Assembly: GCA_963668015.2 (NCBI GenBank)
Contig: CAXXCR010000038.1
Coordinates: 124,001-188,000, forward strand
Reading direction: 5' to 3'
DNA from: Ilyobacter_A sp963668015
GTDB lineage: Bacteria; Fusobacteriota; Fusobacteriia; Fusobacteriales; Fusobacteriaceae
DNA length: 64,000 nt
Below the pieces are notes generated by a model. That model did not search any database, had not been told where the DNA came from, and saw only the letters and a list, made by a program, of their open reading frames with translations. Of this stretch, positions 8,618-15,404 are shown in pieces. Every line of letters starts with the position of its first letter. Within the stretch, counting starts at the first letter, position 1. The position numbers and the translations under genes are program-made.

Positions 8618-9385
8618 CTATTTTAGCCATCTGCGTGGTGGTCGGCGTAGGAAACGCTCGGTAAAGATACTTTCTTTCAAACCGATATTATATCTTATAT
8701 TGGAAAATTCGTTTATGGTATAAGATGCTGTGTTGAGGTTTTCGGCTTTCATTTTGGTTATGGTTGGGAACCCGTCGATTGTTTCGACTTTAGAAGCGCT
8801 TATAATTCTGAAAACTTTATCATTGTCATTGTAATACTCGGCTTTCATAGGGAGGTAATTACCCTTGTCTATAGCCAGTATGTAATACTGGAAGTCCTCT
8901 TTTTTCTTTGGAACTGCCTTGACTATAAATTGGGTTTCTGTTTCGTCTAAAAGCTCGAAATTATCTTCTTCTAAATTTCTTCCGGAAATATCTTCGTACA
9001 AAAAATCTGAACCGACAAAACTAGATCTTTTGTCACTTGCGGCTATTCTTCTAACCAAATCAAGTGCCGGTAGATATAGCCACCTGTCGTCATCCTGTAA
9101 AACCTTTTTGTGTACCATAAAAACCATCTGCTTTACATCCGCGGGTTCCTTGAAATAGGCGTAGTAATTTTGCCTGCCGCCCTCTTCTATATCCAACCTT
9201 AGAAGTTCTAGTTTTCTGTTTCTGGTTCTCCCCTGTTTATCCACGATATTCATTTTAACAGTTGCTCTGCCGTCTTTTCCGCTGTAATAGGATGTTTTGT
9301 AGGACTTTTCGATGATCTCCATAACATCCTGTGAATATATAAAATTTCCCGCTATGAATAAAAACAAAATAAATAAAATACGCAT
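8618..9385 (-). CDS. LolA-like periplasmic outer-membrane lipoprotein-sorting protein
   Basis: The 255-residue protein starts with a signal peptide (MRILFILFLFIAGNFIYSQ) and has the LolA/LolB-like fold pattern: DGRATVKMNIVDKQGRTRNR, then a FKEPADVKQMVFMVHKK strand and DDRWLYLPALDLVRRIAA. This subgroup is usually annotated as outer-membrane lipoprotein-sorting protein and is found beside MMPL-type RND transporters. It would bind a lipid or hydrophobic cargo in the periplasm. A GGAGG site five to ten bases upstream decides the ATG at 9385 over an upstream in-frame start at 9433. It is the first gene of the operon. Confidence 0.87.
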   Translation of the reverse strand: MRILFILFLFIAGNFIYSQDVMEIIEKSYKTSYYSGKDGRATVKMNIVDKQGRTRNRKLELLRLDIEEGGRQNYYAYFKEPADVKQMVFMVHKKVLQDDDRWLYLPALDLVRRIAASDKRSSFVGSDFLYEDISGRNLEEDNFELLDETETQFIVKAVPKKKEDFQYYILAIDKGNYLPMKAEYYNDNDKVFRIISASKVETIDGFPTITKMKAENLNTASYTINEFSNIRYNIGLKESIFTERFLRRPPRRWLK

Positions 9386-9483
9386 TGTAAATACACCTCC
9401 TGAATAAAAACTTAAATTCATTCTTTTGAGCATCGTTTTTTGATTAAAATTTTAATTAACCCAAATTGCTACCTGTAATAAAA

Positions 9484-9785
9484 CATTAAATTTTTTGCAA
9501 GAGAACAAAAACCTTTTGGTCCACGAATCGCACAAATAGACACCAATAGAAAATCAAAACCTTGGACATAGAGTGGCGCAGAGGAGAAGAGTGAGTTTCA
9601 AAGAGAATTGCTTAAAACCTTTAGTTTCTAAGGTTTTAAATAATTAGTGAGATTAGTATAATTCCTCCCAAAAGATGATTTTAACTTTAAAGATCTCTCT
9701 GTGCAGCTCTTGTTTTAAATCTATGTGAAACTTTGTGTCCCAAAGCTTGTTCTAGATAAATTCAGTAATTTATGGCAATAATTCT
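9484..9785 (+). repeat. Dispersed intergenic repeat, copy A
   Basis: Intergenic element of about 300 bases, with four similar copies at 18255, 27044, 34093 and 61650, all in this orientation. In order it holds a TTTTTTGCAAG start, CACGAATCGCACAAAT, a CCTTGGACATAGAGTGG arm, a GAGTTTCAAAGAGAATTGC arm, a short AAACCTTTAGTTT-to-AAGGTTTTAAA hairpin, a GTGAGATTAGTATAATTCC arm, then CTCTCTGTGCAGCTC and GTGAAACTTTGTGTCC, ending near TTCAGTAATTTATGGCAATA. It lies between the LolA-like gene and the coiled-coil gene. The ATTCGTG-type units are more degraded here than in copies C and E. Confidence 0.85.
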
Positions 9786-9945
9786 AAGTAGGAGCTATAG
9801 TTGTTCGAATGAATTCAAATGAAAAAGGATTATAGCCTAATTAATATATATATATGAAAGGCTCTATTTCCTACTAAAACTCAAATGATATTTGATTGTC
9901 GGTTTTTATTTGTTTTTTTTTTAATGATATGATATATTAGACTAG

Positions 9946-10245
9946 GTGATGTATGTGAATAAAACTATAAAATTTAAGAAAAAAAATGGGAACAACAGTG
10001 CTAAAAAAATATTTGTTTTCACACTGCTTGTTACTGCCATTATATTTTTTTCCTATGCTAAATTTAAGGAAGTCCTTCTTGCTAATAGAGAAAAGAAAGT
10101 TACGCTGTATGAGAATGAGCTAGAAGGATTGGAGTTTGAATATAAGCATAAATTGGAAGCATTGAGAAAAGAGTATGAGGTGAAAATTTCTGAGAAGAAA
10201 CTTCAGTTAAAAAGGGCGGAAGAGTCATTGGAAGAATTAAAATAA
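9946..10245 (+). CDS. Small single-pass membrane protein with coiled coil
   Basis: The roughly 99-residue protein has a basic N terminus (residues 1-20), one hydrophobic helix (about residues 22-40) and a charged C-terminal half (residues 45-99) with heptad spacing typical of a coiled coil. The topology recalls FtsL/DivIC/FtsB-type division proteins, but no motif supports that and the function is unknown. The start is uncertain: GTG at 9946, ATG at 9949 and GTG at 9955 are all near an AGGTG site. It lies 112 bases upstream of the TetR gene on the same strand. Confidence 0.65.
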   Translation: MMYVNKTIKFKKKNGNNSAKKIFVFTLLVTAIIFFSYAKFKEVLLANREKKVTLYENELEGLEFEYKHKLEALRKEYEVKISEKKLQLKRAEESLEELK

Positions 10246-10357
10246 ATATAAATTTTCTTACATATTTAAGATAATAAAGAGTGTTTGATGGCGGGTTTTA
10301 TAGGTGGAATACTGTATTTGTTGGGCAGTAAATTATCGTTGATCTTTAGGAGAAAAT

Positions 10358-10984
10358 ATGCAGAAGAAAAAGGATGAAGTAAGAAAAAAAATATACGACG
10401 CTGCAGTAGAGGAATTTTTTGAAAAGACTTACAATAAAGCTACTATCAGATCTATTTCTAGAAAATCTGGCGTCCCTATAGGTAATATCTACAGATACTA
10501 TGAAAATAAAGAGGCTATTTTTGAAGATGTTGTAAGTGAGTTCTACCTTGAACTAACTAGGATATTAAAAGAGGAACCCACATCCCCTGGGGCGAGTAAA
10601 GAAGAAATACTCGAAGAATTTAAAAGAGGAAATTTTTTGACGCAGTTTTGTAATAGAATAGTTGACCTTGATTTTAAGGGAGAGAACCCTAAGATTGTCT
10701 ACATACTTTTAAATAACAGCGAGGGTAGCCGTTATGCCAACCTTAAAATGGAGTTAATGGATTGTTTTACAGAGAATTTTTATGAAACTTTTAAAAAACT
10801 TGTAGAAGATGAAAAGGTTTTAGCTGAAAAAAAAGAGCTTTTAAAAATTATAGCTTCGGTATTTTTAAAGTCAATAGAGAGTGTATTTAATTGTTACCCG
10901 GAAGATAAAGAAGCTTCAAGAAAGCTTTTGCTTGATTTTGCAAATGTTTACTCAAAAGATCTGCCAGATAGGTTGGGTTTATAG
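10358..10984 (+). CDS. TetR-family transcriptional regulator
   Basis: The 208-residue protein has a classic TetR N-terminal DNA-binding domain: residues about 6-55 include VRKKIYDAAVEEFFEKTY and the helix-turn-helix segment TIRSISRKSGVPIGNIYRYY followed by ENKEAIFEDVV. The C-terminal ligand domain is divergent, as usual. The ATG follows AGGAG. Neighbours are the divergently arranged LolA-barrel-RND operon and, downstream, the porin gene with twin palindromic sites at 11404 and 11471; control of either is plausible but inferred. Confidence 0.93.
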   Translation: MQKKKDEVRKKIYDAAVEEFFEKTYNKATIRSISRKSGVPIGNIYRYYENKEAIFEDVVSEFYLELTRILKEEPTSPGASKEEILEEFKRGNFLTQFCNRIVDLDFKGENPKIVYILLNNSEGSRYANLKMELMDCFTENFYETFKKLVEDEKVLAEKKELLKIIASVFLKSIESVFNCYPEDKEASRKLLLDFANVYSKDLPDRLGL

Positions 10985-11047
10985 AACGTCGACTAAAGTT
11001 TGATTTTGAAATAAAGTAGAAATAATTTTTTATCGATAAAATAAAGT

Positions 11048-11105
11048 TAATATATACAGACAAAAAGAAGAGAGCCAGCTCTCTTCTTTTTGTCTGTATA
11101 TATTA
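11048..11105. repeat. Perfect 28-bp inverted repeat with 2-base loop
   Basis: Two perfectly complementary 28-base arms (11048-11075 and 11078-11105) flank CA. The centre reads AGAGAGC-CA-GCTCTCT and the outer part is TATATACAGACAAAAAG with its complement. It lies 63 bases after the tetR stop. It could act as an unusually long tetR terminator, but there is no T-run after the right arm, so a cruciform, RNase III target or mobile-repeat origin remains possible. Confidence 0.8.
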
Positions 11106-11163
11106 TGGTGCAGTTTTTAATTAAAGTTTCAAAGGTAGAAATTTTTTGGGTTAAGGGGTGGAT

Positions 11164-11229
11164 ATGATGAGACTTAGTTATGTAAAGCTCGGCAAAATAC
11201 ATAGAATAAATAAAAAATTAAAAAAGTAG
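11164..11229 (+). CDS. Possible 21-residue peptide
   Basis: An AAGGGGTGG ribosome site precedes ATG-ATG, opening a frame for a basic 21-residue peptide (MMRLSYVKLGKIHRINKKLK plus a final K). No family is recognised. The stop codon abuts the -35 element of the promoter at 11230. It may be a leader peptide, a remnant, or a chance frame; the good ribosome site is the only support. Confidence 0.3.
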   Translation: MMRLSYVKLGKIHRINKKLKK

Positions 11230-11258
11230 TTGACAATTTATAAATCAAAATGTATACT
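11230..11258 (+). promoter_or_regulatory. Strong sigma-70-type promoter for a possible small RNA
   Basis: TTGACA at 11230-11235, a 17-base spacer, then TATACT at 11253-11258: consensus -35, ideal spacing and a near-consensus -10. No gene with a ribosome site starts just downstream; a terminator follows within about 140 bases. Confidence 0.7.
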
Positions 11259-11264
11259 AAGTTT

Positions 11265-11396
11265 TATAAGGAACCGATGATCTCTATATATGTATTGGGG
11301 AACTATTTGAGGAATAGAAGTTTCCTAAAATGAAAACTATTCTATCCAAGAATTTTAAATAATGGTCTAAATAGAGGTTAAAACCTCTTATTTTTA
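11265..11396 (+). ncRNA. Candidate small RNA, about 130 nt
   Basis: The unit starts about seven bases after the -10 box of the promoter at 11230 and ends at a rho-independent terminator, AGAGGTT-AA-AACCTCT followed by TATTTTT. Inside it, GAATAG near 11310 can pair with CTATTC near 11338, and AAGGAA near 11268 with TTCCT near 11322, so it can fold. It contains no convincing open frame. No Rfam family was recognised. It could be a stand-alone sRNA or the attenuated leader of the porin gene 330 bases further on. Confidence 0.45.
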
Positions 11397-11403
11397 ACAA
11401 AAT

Positions 11404-11423
11404 TAGAGAACGACAGTTCTCTA
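11404..11423. promoter_or_regulatory. Palindromic operator site 1 (GAAC-N4-GTTC)
   Basis: TAGAGAAC-GACA-GTTCTCTA: a 20-base palindrome with 8-base arms. The core AGAACGACAGTTCT recurs 64 bases downstream. GAAC-N4-GTTC is the core of the LexA (SOS) box known in Firmicutes, and is also a reasonable TetR-type operator. Confidence 0.5.
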
Positions 11424-11470
11424 GTGGAGATTACATTCAGACTATTTTGAAAAATTTTTTTCTTTTTTTT

Positions 11471-11484
11471 AGAACGAGAGTTCT
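11471..11484. promoter_or_regulatory. Palindromic operator site 2 (GAAC-N4-GTTC)
   Basis: AGAAC-GAGA-GTTCT repeats the core of site 1 with one changed base in the spacer. Together the two sites bracket 64 bases upstream of the porin leader, an arrangement typical of a repressor that binds twice or loops DNA. Confidence 0.5.
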
Positions 11485-11531
11485 CTTATGTGCTTTATCT
11501 TTTCCCTTTTGAAGGAATTAAATAAATACAG

Positions 11532-11597
11532 TTCATAAAAACCTTTATGAAATATAAAGAGAGACCACCTCTCTTAGGGGAGCAGTTACTGCTCCCC
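11532..11597 (+). promoter_or_regulatory. Three consecutive hairpins in the porin leader
   Basis: Within 66 bases there are three perfect stems: TTCATAAA/TTTATGAA with loop AACC (11532-11551), AAGAGAG/CTCTCTT (11557-11575) and GGGGAGCAG/CTGCTCCCC with loop TTA (11577-11597). The last has no T-run. They could stabilise the porin mRNA or form a regulatory leader. No known riboswitch class was recognised. Confidence 0.5.
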
Positions 11598-11730
11598 GCC
11601 TTTAGAAAAAACCAAGTAACTATTAAAATAAATAATATAGCGTAAGCAGTATTTTAATTTTTTTGAAAATTATTAAATTAAACTCTTTAAATATATTTCA
11701 ACATCTAACAGAATATAAAGGAGGAACATA

Positions 11731-12684
11731 ATGAAAAGACTAGGGACTTTAGTGACAGCTTTACTTCTTGCGTCAGGAGTGGCAAATGCCTCGGATTTCT
11801 CATTGACACACGAAGCTAAGTTCAACAACGACAACACGACAAACACATCAGCTGATGATACAAAATCGGTGGAATGGACACTTGCAAAAGGTTACATGGC
11901 CTTAAATGAAGACTGGACATTCACATTCGACGTTGACAGAGACTACACAAAAGACAACGATGGAGAAGGGAAAGAGTCTTACTACGGGTGGGATACTGAA
12001 TTCGGATTCGAAACTTCTGTAGGAGAATTTGAAGCATTAGGTAAAAACTGGAAACAATCTGTTTGGTTAGGTATCGAATATGACGAATCAAATTCATTAG
12101 ACTCTAGCGGGGGATCAGATTCTTATGGAACTGATTACATAGCTTCATATGTAGCGTCAACAGATCTTACTGAAAGAACATCAGTATCGGTTGAATTACT
12201 TGGAAGATACTTAAAAAACAGAGCTGATGATGGTGCGGGTACTAAAACAACAAGAGATGGAGATGAGTACGAGGCAAATGCGTACTTTACTACAAATTGG
12301 AATGAGTACTGGACTTCAGATACGGCACTTTACAACTACTGGGTATCATTCGATACAGATGCAGCGAGTGCTGACTTTTATGTGTTCGAGTTAGAGCATT
12401 ACACTAACTTCACATACGAGCTTCCAAAAGGGTTCTACTTCAACACTGAATTCGGACTTGAGTCTTACGGAAACAGTTCAGCTACATCAGAATCTCTTGA
12501 TACTACAGAGATGTGGATAGAGCCAAAACTTGGTTACAAATACAAAGTTGACGAAAACTTAAGCCTTCATGCTTGGGCAGGGGTTAAAGCTTTCGACACA
12601 GTTACAAGTGACGTAAGAGACGACTTAGATGAGTACCACAACAATAAGTTCGAAGCTGTAGTAGGGTTTAACTATTCTAAATAA
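11731..12684 (+). CDS. Probable major outer-membrane protein (porin-like barrel)
   Basis: The 317-residue protein has a clear signal peptide (residues 1-20, cleaved near ANA-S) and a mature part rich in aromatic and acidic residues in alternating strands, as in outer-membrane barrels. Codon choice differs from neighbours: Asn, Phe, Tyr and Asp are often written AAC, TTC, TAC and GAC, a usual mark of high expression. It has an AAGGAGG site and a long structured leader. It may be a FomA-like porin of Fusobacteriota, but that identity is inferred from style, size and abundance signals. It ends NYSK instead of the usual terminal Phe. Confidence 0.75.
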   Translation: MKRLGTLVTALLLASGVANASDFSLTHEAKFNNDNTTNTSADDTKSVEWTLAKGYMALNEDWTFTFDVDRDYTKDNDGEGKESYYGWDTEFGFETSVGEFEALGKNWKQSVWLGIEYDESNSLDSSGGSDSYGTDYIASYVASTDLTERTSVSVELLGRYLKNRADDGAGTKTTRDGDEYEANAYFTTNWNEYWTSDTALYNYWVSFDTDAASADFYVFELEHYTNFTYELPKGFYFNTEFGLESYGNSSATSESLDTTEMWIEPKLGYKYKVDENLSLHAWAGVKAFDTVTSDVRDDLDEYHNNKFEAVVGFNYSK

Positions 12685-12690
12685 AATGAA

Positions 12691-12720
12691 AAGGAGCCGA
12701 AGGCTCCTTTTTTATTTTTT
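12691..12720 (+). terminator. Porin terminator
   Basis: AAGGAGCC, loop GAA, GGCTCCTT, followed by a run of T. A strong rho-independent terminator seven bases after the stop codon. Confidence 0.9.
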
Positions 12721-12746
12721 GGAAACTATCCTTCCGGTCCTGGATT

Positions 12747-12875
12747 TTAAATTAGCATTTTCTTACCAAAATGCATCCCTGTTTTCGCTTTTTTATTGTA
12801 TCTAACTTTTGCCCCGTATATACAGGCGGAGATGTCTATATTTATTTTTTCTTCCAGTATCCTTGCTTTATCCAT
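12747..12875 (-). pseudogene. 42-codon fragment resembling the N terminus of DUF523
   Basis: A GAGGTG ribosome site precedes an ATG opening 42 codons that include INIDISACIYGAKVRYNKK. The pattern SAC-x2-G-x3-RYN resembles the start of DUF523 proteins, which are normally at least 150 residues, so this may be a truncated remnant whose 3' part is lost. It could also be a real small protein. The rest of 12721-13037 holds no further recognisable feature. Confidence 0.4.
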
Positions 12876-13037
12876 ATTAAAATCACCTCAAGTAGTCTAT
12901 ATAAAGAATTATCATAAATCCTACTGGTGTCCAAAGGGGTTGAGAATAAAGAAAGGGTTAAATTTATAGTTATAGTTGCAGTGTAGCTTCTTTGGCACTT
13001 GATTTTTTATGTGTGAGTAAAAAAAATTAGGCTGGAC

Positions 13038-13796
13038 TTAAACTTCGTAAGATCTTTTTATCAATTTCGCCACAAAGTATCTAGGTAAAAATCCTGTGAA
13101 AAAAGTTAAGATTTTATTGAATGTACCTGTAACAACTACCTTTTTTTTGCCGTTACTTGCGGTGTAAAGCAATTCCGCCACTCGTTCCGACTTTAATAAG
13201 GCGCCGCGAAACTTACTGGTTTTCAAATTACCCGTTGCCTGGAACTCTGTTTTTGTAGCACCTGGGCAGAAAGCTACTACTTTGACCCCGCTTTTTTTCA
13301 GTTCAGCAGAAAGGGCAACAGAAAATGCAAGCACATATGATTTTGTAGCACTGTATACTGCCATATACGGCACGGACTGAAATGCAGCGGTTGAGGCAAC
13401 ATTCACTATACATCCGGATCCGTTTTTTTCCATCTCTCTTCCAAATAGTTTTGCCATATGTGTAAGAGACCTAATGTTTAAATCTATCAATTTTAACTGT
13501 TTTTCGGTATCGAGTTCCAAAAATTTTCCATAGGCTCCTGCTCCTGCATTGTTTATAAGTACATCTATTTTCACGTCGAGTTCTTGGATGCGTTTAAACA
13601 GTGTTTCTATATTTTCAGGTAAAGACAGATCAAGGGGGATGCATATAGTCTCCACCTGATTTTCTAGCTCCTTTTTCAAATGTTCCAGCTTTTCTTTTCT
13701 CCTGGCAACCAGTATAAGATTATATCCGTTTTTTGCAAAAGTTTTGGCGGCATCCATACCTATTCCGCTGGATGCGCCTGTTATTAATACCCACAT
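13038..13796 (-). CDS. Short-chain dehydrogenase/reductase (SDR)
   Basis: The 252-residue protein is a classical SDR using NAD(P)H. It shows the cofactor loop TGASSGIG at residues 6-13, the NNAG motif (VLINNAGAG near residue 81), and the catalytic Ser plus YxxxK motif in YMAVYSATKSYVLAF near residue 150. The GGAGGAAAA site fixes the start at 13796 rather than an in-frame codon 57 bases upstream. The C terminus carries a hydrophobic stretch similar to membrane-associated DltE-type SDRs. The substrate cannot be told. Confidence 0.9.
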   Translation of the reverse strand: MWVLITGASSGIGMDAAKTFAKNGYNLILVARRKEKLEHLKKELENQVETICIPLDLSLPENIETLFKRIQELDVKIDVLINNAGAGAYGKFLELDTEKQLKLIDLNIRSLTHMAKLFGREMEKNGSGCIVNVASTAAFQSVPYMAVYSATKSYVLAFSVALSAELKKSGVKVVAFCPGATKTEFQATGNLKTSKFRGALLKSERVAELLYTASNGKKKVVVTGTFNKILTFFTGFLPRYFVAKLIKRSYEV

Positions 13797-13895
13797 TTTT
13801 CCTCCTAATATAAAAAGGCTCGCCTTTGGGCAAACCTTATTATAAATTTTCATAGATTTTTATTGAGCGTCGTCTAGACCACTTAATTAAAGTTA

Positions 13896-14684
13896 CTACT
13901 TATTATAATAACTCATAAACTCAGGCATCAACTCTTTTATTCTGTTTATTCTGCTTACAGATGAAGGGTGTGTGCTCATAAATTCAGGTACGGAGCTGGT
14001 GGAGCCTGCGCTCATTCTACTCCAGAATTCAAGGGCTTTTTTCGGGTCGTATCCGGCCATAGATGTAAATATTATTCCGAGTCTGTCAGCTTCGTATTCG
14101 TGAGTTCTTGAATATTTCAGCATACCAAGATTTCCTCCAATGCCGTAAACTTCTAGGAAAATGGATTTAGCCATACCAGGATCTTCCCCAATCACCTGTT
14201 GAAGTGTTGCGTAGCCGTATTTGAGCAGGATTTCCTGGCTCATTCTTTCGCTTCCGTGCTTTGCGATGACATGGGCTATCTCATGTCCTATGATGGTGGC
14301 TAGACCGTCTTCGCCTGCAGCTACCGGAAGGATACCTGTATAGATCACGACTTTTCCACCAGGAAGAGCCCAGGCGTTTTTCTGGTCGTTTTTAATTAGG
14401 GTGAACTCCCAGTTATATCCGGCTATCTCATGCTGCAATCCCTCTTGTCTCATAAAAGTTTGTACAGCCGCAGCCACTTTTGTTCCCACTTTTTTTACCA
14501 GCTCTGCATCGTTGTCTTTAAGTGGAGGATTTTTCGTAACAAAATCATTGTACTGGGCACTGCTAAGACTGACAATCTGTTCTTGTGATACCAGGCTGAT
14601 TTGTTTTCTGCCTGTTATTGGGACATTGGAACACGCCAGTAAAAAAAATGATAAAAATAATGAACAAAAGATTTTTTTAATCAT
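13896..14684 (-). CDS. M48-family metallopeptidase, lipoprotein
   Basis: The 262-residue protein starts with a lipoprotein signal ending LLAC-S, so it is probably lipid-anchored on the envelope. The zinc-protease motif HEIAH lies near residue 128 (IIGHEIAHVIAKHGSERM), and the third ligand Glu is in the EYEADRLGI segment near residue 198. The pattern is that of LoiP/YggG-like M48 proteases that clear misfolded envelope proteins. Its start overlaps the end of the frameshifted peroxiredoxin gene by eight bases, so they share a transcript. Confidence 0.92.
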   Translation of the reverse strand: MIKKIFCSLFLSFFLLACSNVPITGRKQISLVSQEQIVSLSSAQYNDFVTKNPPLKDNDAELVKKVGTKVAAAVQTFMRQEGLQHEIAGYNWEFTLIKNDQKNAWALPGGKVVIYTGILPVAAGEDGLATIIGHEIAHVIAKHGSERMSQEILLKYGYATLQQVIGEDPGMAKSIFLEVYGIGGNLGMLKYSRTHEYEADRLGIIFTSMAGYDPKKALEFWSRMSAGSTSSVPEFMSTHPSSVSRINRIKELMPEFMSYYNK

Positions 14685-15329
14685 TATTTCCCTCCTTTAT
14701 AATTTTTTCGACCTCTTCGATTAAGGTTTCTGGTGACAACCTCTCGGTATAGTTAGCTTTTACAAAACTATACCTTAATATCCCTTTTTTGTCAAAGATA
14801 AAACTAGCGGGTATTGGGAGCAGGCTGTTCTTGGTCCCGTTGCTCACTGCTATATTTATTTCGAACTCCTTATAAACTTCAATCATTTCTTTATTTATCT
14901 GGAATACGATATGGAATTTTTTGGCGAATTCACTGTTGGGATCGCTAAGTACATCGAAGTCTAAGCCGAGCTTAAAAGATTTGTCCGGAAGCTCAGGTGA
15001 AACAGCCACCAATTTGCATTTAAGCCACTTTAATCTTTCCAGAGACTTGGCAATTCGCTGAGTTCTAAATTGCAGTAAGGGCACCATGAGCCCTTGTAAA
15101 AACTTATTATTACAGGTCCTTCGCCAAAGTAATCCGATATGTTTTTTTTGTTTCCGAAAATATCCAAAAGCTCATGTTTTGGTATTCTATCTCCGTTTTT
15201 CAGGCTTTTATTCTCTATGTGGCTGGCTATAAGACTTCGCAAAAACTCATCCATTATATCTTTTTTTTCTTGAGATATATTTTTAGACTGCTCTTTTTTG
15301 ATATTTTTAAGTTTTTGGTAAAACTCCAT
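14677..15329 (-). pseudogene. Peroxiredoxin-like (AhpC/TSA) protein, frameshifted
   Basis: Two overlapping frames together encode one redoxin-domain protein of about 217 residues. The first (from 15329) carries the helix-rich N terminus and the active-site region FYKGSWCPYCNLEL, with both Cys of the CxxC motif. The second (to 14677) continues KSLERLKWLKCKLVAVSPEL to the end. The switch needs a -1 shift (one missing base) in about 15040-15075. No slippery heptamer is visible there. Either a sequence error or an inactivated gene. It is the first gene of a unit with the M48 protease; the ATG has a GAGGTAAT site. Confidence 0.8.
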
Positions 15330-15404
15330 AATTATTACCTCATATTATACACTGGAAAATAAAGCTATATTCACATTACTGATTCCTATCACTGGTATTG
15401 ATAT

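Noticed and set aside
9484..9785. Repeat copies considered as CRISPR repeats
   Set aside because: They are single, widely spaced copies of 200-300 bases without regular spacers or cas genes.
15030..15087. Overlap of the two peroxiredoxin frames considered as programmed -1 frameshifting
   Set aside because: No X-XXY-YYZ slippery heptamer and no strong downstream stem were seen.
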